Below, piece after piece: positions 1 to 5,642 of a DNA stretch of 6,939 nt; within the stretch, counting starts at the first letter, position 1; each line of letters opens with the position of its first letter. This stretch comes from DATEOR01 sp035296905 (GTDB lineage Bacteria; Actinomycetota; Thermoleophilia; Gaiellales; Gaiellaceae). A program made the translations under genes and the position numbers. The DNA lies in contig DATHAA010000009.1 of assembly GCA_035296905.1 (NCBI GenBank), positions 1 through 6,939 on the forward strand, read 5' to 3'. The notes below the pieces were generated by a model that was given only the letters and a program-made list of their open reading frames with translations, had not been told where the DNA came from and made no database searches.

Positions 1-1173
1 CTCGGCTTCGCGGCCACCCGCGCCCATCATGCCGACGTCGGAGGCTCCGAGCCGGGCAGCCTGCCCGCCGGCTCCACGACTCTCTCGGAGGAAGGTGTCG
101 TCATCCCTCCGACCCGTCTCGACGACGATGTGCTTGCCCAACTCGTCGCCCGAATGCGCAACCCCGAGGAGCGCCGGGGGGACCTTCGAGCCCAGCTCGC
201 CGCGCACCACCTCGCTGCGCGGCGCATCGCCGAGCTCTGCGCCCGCCGCGGGCGCGAGCGCGTGCTTGCCGCCATGGATGAGCTGTACGCGTACTCGGAA
301 CGGCGCGTACGCGCGGCCGTCGCCAGGCTTCCTGATGGACGCTTCGAGGCTTGCGACATGCTCGAGGCGCCCGAGAGCGATCTCGAGCTGCGCGCAGCCG
401 TTTCCATCGCCGGCGAGGAGATCGAGATCGACTTCACGGGCACAGCCCCTCAGCACGAGGGAAACCTCAACTGCCCGCTCGCTGTCACGCGCGCGGCCGC
501 ATACTTCGTCGTCCGCTGCGTCGCCGACCCTGACGTCCCCGCCTCGGGCGGCGCCTTCGCTCCCGTCACGGTCACGGCGCCCGAGGGCTCGATCCTGAAC
601 GCGCGCCCGCCCGCCGCGGTCGCGGCCGGCAACGTCGAGACCTCGTGCCGGATCGCCGACCTCCTTTTTGCCTGCTTCGCCCAAGCCGTGCCCGTACCCG
701 CCCAGGGCCAGGGCACGATGAACAACGTCACGTTCGGGAACGACCGCTTCACCTATTACGAGACGATCGGTGGCGGGCAAGGCGCCTGTCCCGAGGCCGA
801 CGGGCCCTCGGGCGTACACGTGACCATGTCGAACACGCTCTCGACCCCGACCGAGGCGCTCGAGCTCGCCTATCCGCTCCGGATTCGCCGCCACGCCCTC
901 CGCCTCGGATCCGGCGGCCATGGCACACATCGCGGCGGTGACGGAATCATCAGGGAGATCGAGGTGCTGGAACCCTGCAGTTTCTCAGTCGTGAGCGAGC
1001 GCCGTCGTCACCCTCCCCAAGGCGTCGACGGCGGCGACCCTGGACAGCCAGGTCGCAATCTCCTGAACGGCGAAGAGCTCCCCGGCAAGGTCAGCGGCGA
1101 CCTCGCACGCGGAGATGTGCTCACCGTCGAGACCCCTGGCGGTGGGGGTCACGGGCGGGGCCGTCAGCCGTAG
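1..1173 (+). CDS. Hydantoinase B / oxoprolinase-family subunit (HyuB-like), 5' partial
   Basis: The frame is open from base 1 to a TAG at 1171-1173, giving 390 visible residues. The family is usually somewhat over 500 residues, so roughly the first quarter lies outside the window. Family landmarks run in order: an HHADVGG segment near residues 9-15, followed by LPAGSTTLSEEGVVIPP; a DFTGTAPQHEGNLNCP stretch near residues 144-159; a GGGQGACPEADGPSGV segment; a STPTEALELAYPLRIRR segment; a glycine-rich GSGGHGTHRGGDGI stretch; and the C-terminal TPGGGGHG. By family knowledge these proteins are the B subunit of ATP-dependent hydantoin or 5-oxoproline hydrolases and act in the cytoplasm with an A subunit, normally encoded just upstream. 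The exact substrate cannot be read from sequence. The next gene appears to have its own promoter, so this is probably the last gene of an operon entering from the left. An ATG at 247 or a start at 130 would cut the conserved HHADVGG region, so the true start is off-window. Confidence 0.9.
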   Translation, partial: LGFAATRAHHADVGGSEPGSLPAGSTTLSEEGVVIPPTRLDDDVLAQLVARMRNPEERRGDLRAQLAAHHLAARRIAELCARRGRERVLAAMDELYAYSERRVRAAVARLPDGRFEACDMLEAPESDLELRAAVSIAGEEIEIDFTGTAPQHEGNLNCPLAVTRAAAYFVVRCVADPDVPASGGAFAPVTVTAPEGSILNARPPAAVAAGNVETSCRIADLLFACFAQAVPVPAQGQGTMNNVTFGNDRFTYYETIGGGQGACPEADGPSGVHVTMSNTLSTPTEALELAYPLRIRRHALRLGSGGHGTHRGGDGIIREIEVLEPCSFSVVSERRRHPPQGVDGGDPGQPGRNLLNGEELPGKVSGDLARGDVLTVETPGGGGHGRGRQP

Positions 1174-1207
1174 CATGCGACTGAGCTTGCACCCGAAGGT
1201 CGCATGC
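1173..1207. repeat. Perfect 9-bp inverted repeat between hyuB-like gene and marR
   Basis: GCATGCGAC at 1173-1181 is the exact reverse complement of GTCGCATGC at 1199-1207, with 17 bases between the arms. Each arm itself contains the palindrome GCATGC. The left arm begins on the last base of the upstream stop codon and the right arm lies 6 bases before the TAACGT -10 box of the next gene. No T-run follows, which argues against an intrinsic terminator. The location suits an operator, for example for autoregulation by the MarR protein. The repeat is seen directly; the operator role is inference. Confidence 0.5.
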
Positions 1208-1213
1208 GCAGGC

Positions 1214-1219
1214 TAACGT
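1214..1219 (+). promoter_or_regulatory. -10 box TAACGT for a probable leaderless marR transcript
   Basis: TAACGT matches the TANNNT -10 pattern used by primary sigma factors in many high-GC bacteria. It ends 7 bases before the ATG at 1227, so transcription would begin at or next to that ATG and give a leaderless message. A TTGCAC at 1187-1192 resembles a -35 element but is 21 bases away, which is long. A near-identical block (GCTAACGTG, one base, GCG) precedes the ABC exporter start at 5643. Confidence 0.5.
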
Positions 1220-1226
1220 GAGCGTG

Positions 1227-1700
1227 ATGCCCGATCGCATCCAGCAGCCGAACTTCCTGCTCCAGACCTACATCCTCGGCCAGCTCGTGGGCGGCCTGCT
1301 CGCCGAGGAGATGACCGCGGGCGAGCTCGTTCCCAGCGAGTACGCCGTTCAGAGCGTCATCGGCGCATTCGGCCCGATCATGCCCAGCGAGCTGGCGCAG
1401 ATGCTCGGCATGCCGCCGACCACGCTGTCCGCCCACCTGCGCCGCTTCCTCGAGCGCGGCCATCTCGACCGGACGCCGAACCCCCGCGACGGCCGCTCCT
1501 ACCTCGTGACGCTGTCGGCGAAAGGCCGGAAAGCCGTGGAGGAAGGACACGCCGCGCTGACGCGGACGCTCGGCGACGTGCACGCGCAGCTGGATCCGGG
1601 GGCGGCCGAAACCGTCGCCGCCGCGCTTGCCGAGTACGAGCGCGCGCTTCGGGCCGCCCAAGTGGCATGGGTTGAAGCGGGCGCTGCGAAATCGCACTAA
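1227..1700 (+). CDS. MarR-family transcriptional regulator
   Basis: From ATG 1227 this is 157 residues, normal for MarR. The winged helix-turn-helix is clear: MPSELAQMLGMPPTTLSAHL (residues 52-71) covers the helix-turn-helix, with recognition helix about 63-78. The wing carries the family pattern D88-x-R90, then L96-S97-x-x-G100. Helices at both ends would form the dimerisation region. There is no cysteine, so a thiol redox switch of the OhrR kind is excluded and a small-molecule ligand or another input is more likely. A GTG at 1218 would extend the protein by three residues, but it overlaps the TAACGT box at 1214-1219 and has only a weak AGG before it, so ATG 1227 is preferred. The inverted repeat at 1173-1207 is a candidate autoregulatory operator. 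Whether it controls the lipoprotein or oxidase genes downstream is not shown. Family assignment is firm; the ligand is unknown. Confidence 0.9.
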   Translation: MPDRIQQPNFLLQTYILGQLVGGLLAEEMTAGELVPSEYAVQSVIGAFGPIMPSELAQMLGMPPTTLSAHLRRFLERGHLDRTPNPRDGRSYLVTLSAKGRKAVEEGHAALTRTLGDVHAQLDPGAAETVAAALAEYERALRAAQVAWVEAGAAKSH

Positions 1701-1709
1701 CTAATTCCA

Positions 1710-1715
1710 TATCGT
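1710..1715 (+). promoter_or_regulatory. Possible -10 box TATCGT before the lipoprotein gene
   Basis: TATCGT fits TANNNT and would place a transcription start near 1722-1724, leaving a leader of about 8-10 bases before ATG 1732. No convincing -35 box is seen; an internal position at the end of marR would be required. The short AT-richer stretch 1696-1725 stands out from its GC-rich surroundings. Readthrough from marR is equally possible because the gap is only 31 bases. Confidence 0.25.
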
Positions 1716-1731
1716 AGTAGTCGTACAGGGC

Positions 1732-2691
1732 ATGCGCGCCTTCGTCGCGGCCCTCGCTCTCGCCTCCCTCCTCGCCGGCTGCGGCGGAGGTGGCGGAGGT
1801 AGTGACACCAGCGGGAGGACGGACGCCGCGCCCGTGAGCCCAGTCGTCGCGCAGATCGAGGTGCACGCGCGCCCGTGCGGCGTCAACGGCGGCTTCGGCC
1901 TCGTCTGGACGACGAGCTATTCCTACGACGAGCTCATCGGGATCGACCCCGCGACGAACAAGCCCAGCGGCCCGCCGGTCAAGCTCGGGCACCAGCCGTG
2001 CGGCGTCGTCGCAGGAGCCGGCTCGCTCTGGGTCGAGGTGTTCGGCGCCAACCGCGTCGATCGTGTCGACCCCGCGAAGCGTGAAGTCCTCGAACGCATC
2101 CCGGTCGGCAATCAGGCGTGGGACATCGCATTCGGGGCGGAATCGGTGTGGTGCTCGAACGCAAGCGACGGCACCGTCTCGCGCATCGATCCCGCCACGA
2201 ACGACGTCGTCTCGACGATCGAGACCGGCGGCCAGCCGGCGAATATCCGCTTCGGCCTGGGCGCGCTCTGGGTCGGCTCCAACTCCGGCAAGGCGATCTA
2301 TCGGATCGACCCGGCGACGGAAAAGGTCGAGAAGGTTCCAGTCGGCGCCGAGGCGCCCTCGTCCGTCGCACTCACGGACGATGCGGTCTGGGTCATGAGC
2401 CGAAGCGACGACCTCCTCGTGCGCCTCGATGCAAGCACGCACGCTGTCGAGGCGCGGATACCGGTCGGACGGCAACCCGTCGTCGGAGCGACGGCCCCCG
2501 ACGGCTCGGTGTGGGTCCCAAACCAGGGCGACAGCACCGTTTCGCGCATCGACCCGGCCACGAACAAGGTCACCGGGACGTACAAGGCGGGCCTCGGCGC
2601 GGTCATGGTGAACGAGGCATTCGGGGACCTCTGGGTGACGGCATTCCAGGGCACGACCGTGACCCGCGTCGACCCCGATCGCGCCGGCTAG
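1732..2691 (+). CDS. Secreted lipoprotein with a seven-bladed YVTN/Vgb-like beta-propeller
   Basis: The protein has 319 residues. The N-terminus MRAFVAALALASLLAGC is a short lipoprotein signal with lipobox LAGC and lipidation cysteine C17, followed by a Gly/Ser-rich spacer (18-28). The mature protein should be anchored on the outer face of the cytoplasmic membrane. The rest is a repeat array: conserved tryptophans at 59, 100, 140, 180, 220, 261 and 301, and DPAT-type motifs at 71, 112, 152, 192, 232, 273 and 313, both with a 40-41-residue period. Seven units are the blade number of Vgb/YVTN-type propellers. The last blade stops right after its VDP motif, and an N-terminal strand (about 37-47) resembles the strand missing there, so ring closure by the N-terminus is inferred. 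No enzyme active site is recognised; virginiamycin-lyase activity should not be assumed. It may bind a ligand or act as a surface scaffold. The 31-bp gap suggests possible co-transcription with marR. Confidence 0.88.
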   Translation: MRAFVAALALASLLAGCGGGGGGSDTSGRTDAAPVSPVVAQIEVHARPCGVNGGFGLVWTTSYSYDELIGIDPATNKPSGPPVKLGHQPCGVVAGAGSLWVEVFGANRVDRVDPAKREVLERIPVGNQAWDIAFGAESVWCSNASDGTVSRIDPATNDVVSTIETGGQPANIRFGLGALWVGSNSGKAIYRIDPATEKVEKVPVGAEAPSSVALTDDAVWVMSRSDDLLVRLDASTHAVEARIPVGRQPVVGATAPDGSVWVPNQGDSTVSRIDPATNKVTGTYKAGLGAVMVNEAFGDLWVTAFQGTTVTRVDPDRAG

Positions 2692-2720
2692 CCCGCCGAG
2701 AAGGCCTGCCCGGAGGGTGC

Positions 2721-2726
2721 TACTCT
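2721..2726 (+). promoter_or_regulatory. Possible -10 box TACTCT for the flavoprotein/oxidase unit
   Basis: TACTCT fits TANNNT. Transcription from about 2733 would give a leader of roughly 100 bases before ATG 2836, containing the GCATTC/GAATGC inverted repeat. No matching -35 box is visible at the usual distance, so support is weak. Confidence 0.22.
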
Positions 2727-2820
2727 GGGCTTCGACCGCGTACCGTCGGCGTGCATTCAGCGTCCCGCCCAGTGGGAATGCGAGGGGCGCTTCGGGTCGC
2801 GGCAAACAATCCACAACTCC

Positions 2821-2825
2821 GAGGA
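2821..2825 (+). promoter_or_regulatory. Ribosome binding site GAGGA for the flavoprotein gene
   Basis: GAGGA lies 10 bases before ATG 2836. It supports that start over the out-of-frame ATG at 2840 and places the GAGQAG FAD-binding motif at the normal distance from the N-terminus. Confidence 0.5.
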
Positions 2826-2835
2826 CTTTCAGCAC

Positions 2836-3930
2836 ATGCATGCTCAAAATCATTACGAGGTCGCAACGATCGGTGCCGGCCAGGCGGGCCTGACCATAGG
2901 GTACGAGCTCGCGCAGCAAGGCCGCCGCTTCGTCATCCTCGAAAGCGCCGACTCGGTCGGCCAAGCGTGGCGCACCCGCTGGGACTCGCTCACGCTCTTC
3001 ACACCGCGGCGCTACGACAGCCTCCCCGGCCTCGAGTTCCCGGGCGATCCTGACGGCTACCCCGGCCGCGACGAGGTGATCGCCTACCTCGAGAGCTATG
3101 CGGAGACCCACGACCTCCCCGTCCAGCTCGGCAGCGAGGTCCGTTCCGTCAAGAGTGAGAACGGCGGCTTCAGGCTCGACCTTCAAGACGGCGCAGCCGT
3201 TGAGGCCGACCAGGTCGTCGTCGCCACCGGGCCCTTTCAGGTGCCACGCGTGCCAGCCCTCGCCGCCGACCTCGACGCGGCCGTCTTTCAGACCCACGGC
3301 GTGGGCTACCGCAACCCCAGTGAGCTCCCCGACGGGCCCGTGCTCGTCGTGGGCGGCGGCAACACCGGCTTCCAGATCGCCGAGGAGCTCGCGACCGAGC
3401 GCGAGACCCATCTCTCCGTCGGATCGCGCCAGATGCCGCTTCCGCAGCGGATCGGCGGGCGCGACCTCTTCTGGTGGCTCGGAAAGCTCGGGATCCTCGA
3501 GAAGAGCGTCGACACGAAGCTCGGCCGCCGCCTCTCCACCCGGGACACGCTCATCGGCTCGAGCCCCCGCACGGCCAAGCGCGCCGGCGTGACCATGCAC
3601 GGCCGCGCGGTCGGCACCTCAGGGCGAACGGTGGTCTTCGAGGACGGCTCGACCCTCGACGTGGCCGCAGCCATCTGGGCGACTGGCTACCGGTTCGACC
3701 ACTCCTGGATCGACCTTCCGATCACGGATGACGGCGGCAAGCTCGTCCACCGTCGCGGGGTCACGGACGTTCCCGGCCTCTATTTCCTCGGCCTTCCCTG
3801 GCAGCACACGCGCGGCTCCGCCCTCGTCGGCTGGGTGAAGGACGACGCCGAGTTCATCGCAGAGCGGATCGCCGAGCGCGCTCCGACCTCCGCCCCAACA
3901 CCCGAAGGAGCGGCCGCCCATGGCAAGTGA
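2836..3930 (+). CDS. FAD/NAD(P)-dependent oxidoreductase, CzcO/flavin-monooxygenase-like
   Basis: The 364-residue protein has the two-dinucleotide-fold plan of flavin monooxygenase-like proteins. The FAD site is GAGQAG at 13-18, with E36 placed to bind the ribose; VVVATGPFQVP (127-137) is the ATG hinge; the NAD(P)H site is GGGNTG at 173-178; and IWATGYR (280-286) is the second ATG motif. The C-terminal GLPWQHTRGSALVGWVKDDA stretch (319-338) is typical of the group often labelled CzcO or 'flavoprotein involved in K+ transport'. The FMO fingerprint FxGxxxHxxxY is degenerate: only H154 and Y158 remain. It should be cytoplasmic, as no signal or membrane segment is seen. Reaction and substrate are unknown; hydroxylation of a small molecule or an electron-transfer role are both possible. 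Its end overlaps the oxidase start by 11 bases and contains that gene's ribosome binding site, so the two are translationally linked. Confidence 0.9.
   Translation: MHAQNHYEVATIGAGQAGLTIGYELAQQGRRFVILESADSVGQAWRTRWDSLTLFTPRRYDSLPGLEFPGDPDGYPGRDEVIAYLESYAETHDLPVQLGSEVRSVKSENGGFRLDLQDGAAVEADQVVVATGPFQVPRVPALAADLDAAVFQTHGVGYRNPSELPDGPVLVVGGGNTGFQIAEELATERETHLSVGSRQMPLPQRIGGRDLFWWLGKLGILEKSVDTKLGRRLSTRDTLIGSSPRTAKRAGVTMHGRAVGTSGRTVVFEDGSTLDVAAAIWATGYRFDHSWIDLPITDDGGKLVHRRGVTDVPGLYFLGLPWQHTRGSALVGWVKDDAEFIAERIAERAPTSAPTPEGAAAHGK
3904..3910 (+). promoter_or_regulatory. Strong ribosome binding site GAAGGAG for the multicopper oxidase
   Basis: GAAGGAG sits inside the last codons of the flavoprotein gene, 9 bases before ATG 3920. 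It is the best Shine-Dalgarno match in the window. It fixes the oxidase start at 3920, which matters because that start gives a protein without a signal peptide. Confidence 0.7.
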
Positions 3931-5614
3931 CAACTTCCCGACCGGCACCGCCGGCCTGGCCCCCAGCGTCGAGACTCCCGTCGTCGAGCTTTCGGACGGC
4001 GACGAGCTCGATCTCACGATCGCCCCGGTCACTAAGGAGATCGACGGCGACAACCTCCGCATGCTCGCTTACAACGGCTCGATCCCGGGCCCCACGCTGA
4101 AGGTGAAGCAGGGCTCGGAGGTCGTGGTGAACGTGCGGAACGAGGGCGACCTCGAGGGAACCGTGCACTGGCACGGGCTTCGCCTCGACAACCGCTACGA
4201 CGGGACGCACGAGACACAGCCGCCGATCCCCGTCGGGGGCAGCTTCACGTACCGCATCGAGTTCCCCGACCCGGGGGTCTACTGGTACCACCCGCACATC
4301 CGCGAGGACTACGGCCAAGAGCTGGGCCTCTACGGCAACATCGTGGTCGAGCCCGCTGAGGAGGGCTACTGGCCGCCCGCGCACCGAGAGGTCGTCCTCA
4401 CCCTCGACGACATCCTCATCGAGGACGGACACGTGGCCGAGTTCAGCCACTCCGGGCCGAGCCATGTCGCGATGGGCCGCTTCGGCACGACGATGCTCGT
4501 CGGCGGCGAGACAGACGTCTCCCTCGAGGCCAAGCGCGGCGAGGTCGTCCGGTTCTTCCTCACGAACACGGCCAACACGCGCGTATTCCGGGTCGGGGCC
4601 GCCGGCGCGAAGATGAAGCTCGTGGGCGGCGACAGCGGCCGCGTCGAGCGGGAAGAGCTCGTCGAGGACGTCATCCTCGCCCCCTCGGAGCGTGTCGTCG
4701 TCGATGCCCTCTTCGACACCCCGGGCGAGGCGGCGCTCGAGCACCGCACTCCCGAGACGACCTACCGGCTCGCATCCATGACCGTCTCGGAGGACGAGGC
4801 CGAGCCGCTCGACTTCGAGACCCTGCGCGAGAACGCCGATCTGGCCGCAGAGCGCAAGCGGATCGCTCCGTATCTCGAGACCGCGCCCGACAAGACGCTC
4901 TCACTCGTCGCCGAGATGGACCTGGGCGGCGCAGTCGAGGGCGAGACGGGCGTCTTCGCCTGTCCGATGCACGCGGAGATCGTCGCGAGCTGGGAAGGCA
5001 AGTGCCCGAAGTGCGGAATGAAGCTCATCCCGGCCGCTGCTGACGTGCCCGCGCCGAGAGAATTCGCCTGCCCGATGCACGCCGAGATCACGGCCACCTG
5101 GGCCGGTGAGTGCCCGAAATGCGGCATGACCCTGCGCCCGACCGAGTCCGGCGGGCACGAGGAGCATGAGCACCACCACGAGGAGCACGCCCATGCGCAC
5201 GACGCCTCGGGCGGCATCGAGTGGGAGGACGACATGATCGAGGTCAACCGCGAGACGACGCCGGACAACACGCGGTGGCTCATTGTCGACAGGGACACCG
5301 GCGACCGCGGGCATGCGATCGACTGGCGCTTCCGTGTCGGCGATCAGGTGAAGATCCGGATCGTCAACGAGATGGACTCCGACCACCCGATGCACCACCC
5401 GTTCCACATCCACGGGGCGGGGCGCTTCCTCGTCCTCAGCCGAAACGAGGTCACCGAGCCCAACCTCGTCTGGAAGGACACGGTGCTGCTTCGAACCGGC
5501 GAGACCGTGGACATCCTCCTCGACGTCACGAATCCCGGCATCTGGATGGCGCACTGCCACATCGCCGAGCACCACGAGAGCGGGATGATGTTCACCTTTA
5601 CCGTCGAGCCGTAG
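3920..5614 (+). CDS. Three-domain multicopper oxidase with two inserted heavy-metal-binding modules
   Basis: The protein has 564 residues. Cupredoxin domain 1 (about 20-146) carries HWHG (83-86) and WYHPH (122-126). Domain 2 spans about 155-335. Domain 3 (about 433-564) carries HPFHIHG (493-499) and HCHIAEHHESGM (545-556). These supply the type 2/type 3 copper histidines, the type 1 ligands H493, C546 and H551, and the axial M556, so the enzyme looks catalytically complete. By family knowledge it would oxidise a substrate and reduce O2 to water. Between domains 2 and 3 lie two modules of the form FACPMH...CPKCGM (346-371 and 382-407), then a histidine cluster (413-427), an arrangement not typical of laccases. 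The N-terminus MASDNFPTGT has no Sec or Tat signal, and the strong GAAGGAG supports this start. The substrate (phenol, Cu(I), Mn(II) or other) cannot be assigned. Translation is coupled to the flavoprotein by an 11-base overlap. Confidence 0.95.
   Translation: MASDNFPTGTAGLAPSVETPVVELSDGDELDLTIAPVTKEIDGDNLRMLAYNGSIPGPTLKVKQGSEVVVNVRNEGDLEGTVHWHGLRLDNRYDGTHETQPPIPVGGSFTYRIEFPDPGVYWYHPHIREDYGQELGLYGNIVVEPAEEGYWPPAHREVVLTLDDILIEDGHVAEFSHSGPSHVAMGRFGTTMLVGGETDVSLEAKRGEVVRFFLTNTANTRVFRVGAAGAKMKLVGGDSGRVEREELVEDVILAPSERVVVDALFDTPGEAALEHRTPETTYRLASMTVSEDEAEPLDFETLRENADLAAERKRIAPYLETAPDKTLSLVAEMDLGGAVEGETGVFACPMHAEIVASWEGKCPKCGMKLIPAAADVPAPREFACPMHAEITATWAGECPKCGMTLRPTESGGHEEHEHHHEEHAHAHDASGGIEWEDDMIEVNRETTPDNTRWLIVDRDTGDRGHAIDWRFRVGDQVKIRIVNEMDSDHPMHHPFHIHGAGRFLVLSRNEVTEPNLVWKDTVLLRTGETVDILLDVTNPGIWMAHCHIAEHHESGMMFTFTVEP
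4955..5140 (+). repeat. Tandem in-frame duplication encoding two CPMH/CPKCGM metal-binding modules
   Basis: Two 78-base units (4955-5032 and 5063-5140) recur with a 108-base period. Their 26-residue products agree at 20 positions, including every Cys, Met and His: CPMH at 348-351 and 384-387, CPKCGM at 362-367 and 398-403. Seven of the 20 shared residues use different synonymous codons, so the duplication is not very recent. The pattern matches the small heavy-metal-binding domain found in metal efflux proteins, except that the usual proline after MH is alanine in both copies. Confidence 0.85.
5156..5200 (+). other. Histidine-rich segment of the multicopper oxidase
   Basis: Residues 413-427 hold eight histidines in fifteen positions (H413, 416, 418, 419, 420, 423, 425, 427), alternating with glutamates. 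It directly follows the second CPMH/CPKCGM module and precedes domain 3. Such stretches commonly bind Cu, Zn or Ni; a metal-loading or buffering role here is inference. Confidence 0.7.
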
Positions 5615-5630
5615 CCCAGGCCCCGGCAGC

Positions 5631-5636
5631 TAACGT
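5631..5636 (+). promoter_or_regulatory. -10 box TAACGT for a probable leaderless ABC exporter transcript
   Basis: TAACGT lies 17 bases after the oxidase stop codon and ends 6 bases before ATG 5643, the spacing expected for a transcript beginning on the start codon. No Shine-Dalgarno sequence precedes this ATG, consistent with leaderless initiation. The block GCTAACGTG, one base, GCG is shared with the marR promoter at 1213-1224. No clear -35 element is visible. Confidence 0.5.
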
Positions 5637-5642
5637 GGGCGC

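Larger units (their letters stand above)
2692..2835. other. 144-bp intergenic region upstream of the flavoprotein/oxidase unit
   Basis: This is the longest gene-free stretch in the window. It holds a possible -10 box (TACTCT, 2721-2726), a 6-bp inverted repeat GCATTC (2753-2758) / GAATGC (2776-2781) with a 17-base spacer, an overlapping short TCCC/GGGA hairpin option (2763-2777), and a ribosome binding site at the right end. No strong terminator with a T-run was seen after the lipoprotein gene. It is the likely regulatory region of the two-gene unit that follows. Confidence 0.4.

Noticed and set aside
1173..1207. Intrinsic terminator after the hydantoinase gene
   Set aside because: The stem is perfect, but the loop is 17 bases and no T-run follows, so an operator or plain repeat is a better reading.
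1218..1220. GTG as the start of the MarR gene
   Set aside because: It overlaps the TAACGT -10 box and has only a weak AGG upstream. ATG 1227 fits a leaderless start and removes only three residues.
1732..2691. Calling the propeller lipoprotein a virginiamycin B lyase
   Set aside because: The fold resemblance is real, but I cannot identify the lyase catalytic residues, and many secreted propellers share these repeats without that activity.
2118..3053. Plus-strand frame of 311 codons bridging the lipoprotein and flavoprotein genes
   Set aside because: It is an arginine-rich out-of-frame reading that overlaps two well-supported genes and lacks any family pattern.
1378..3600. A 740-codon open frame on the minus strand across marR, the lipoprotein and the flavoprotein genes
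   Set aside because: Its product is a low-complexity mix of A, R, D, V and L with no recognisable domain, and it lies antisense to three genes with clear family motifs. Long antisense frames are expected in DNA with strong G/C third-position bias.
3854..4744. Minus-strand frame of 296 codons within the multicopper oxidase
   Set aside because: It is antisense to conserved cupredoxin sequence, has biased composition and no motif or ribosome binding site of note.
1173..5316. GCATGC sites at 1173, 1202, 1730, 2838 and 5311 as a dispersed regulatory motif
   Set aside because: A six-base GC-rich palindrome is expected about two or three times in a window of this size and composition, and one copy is inside the oxidase coding region. 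Only the 9-bp inverted repeat is worth keeping.
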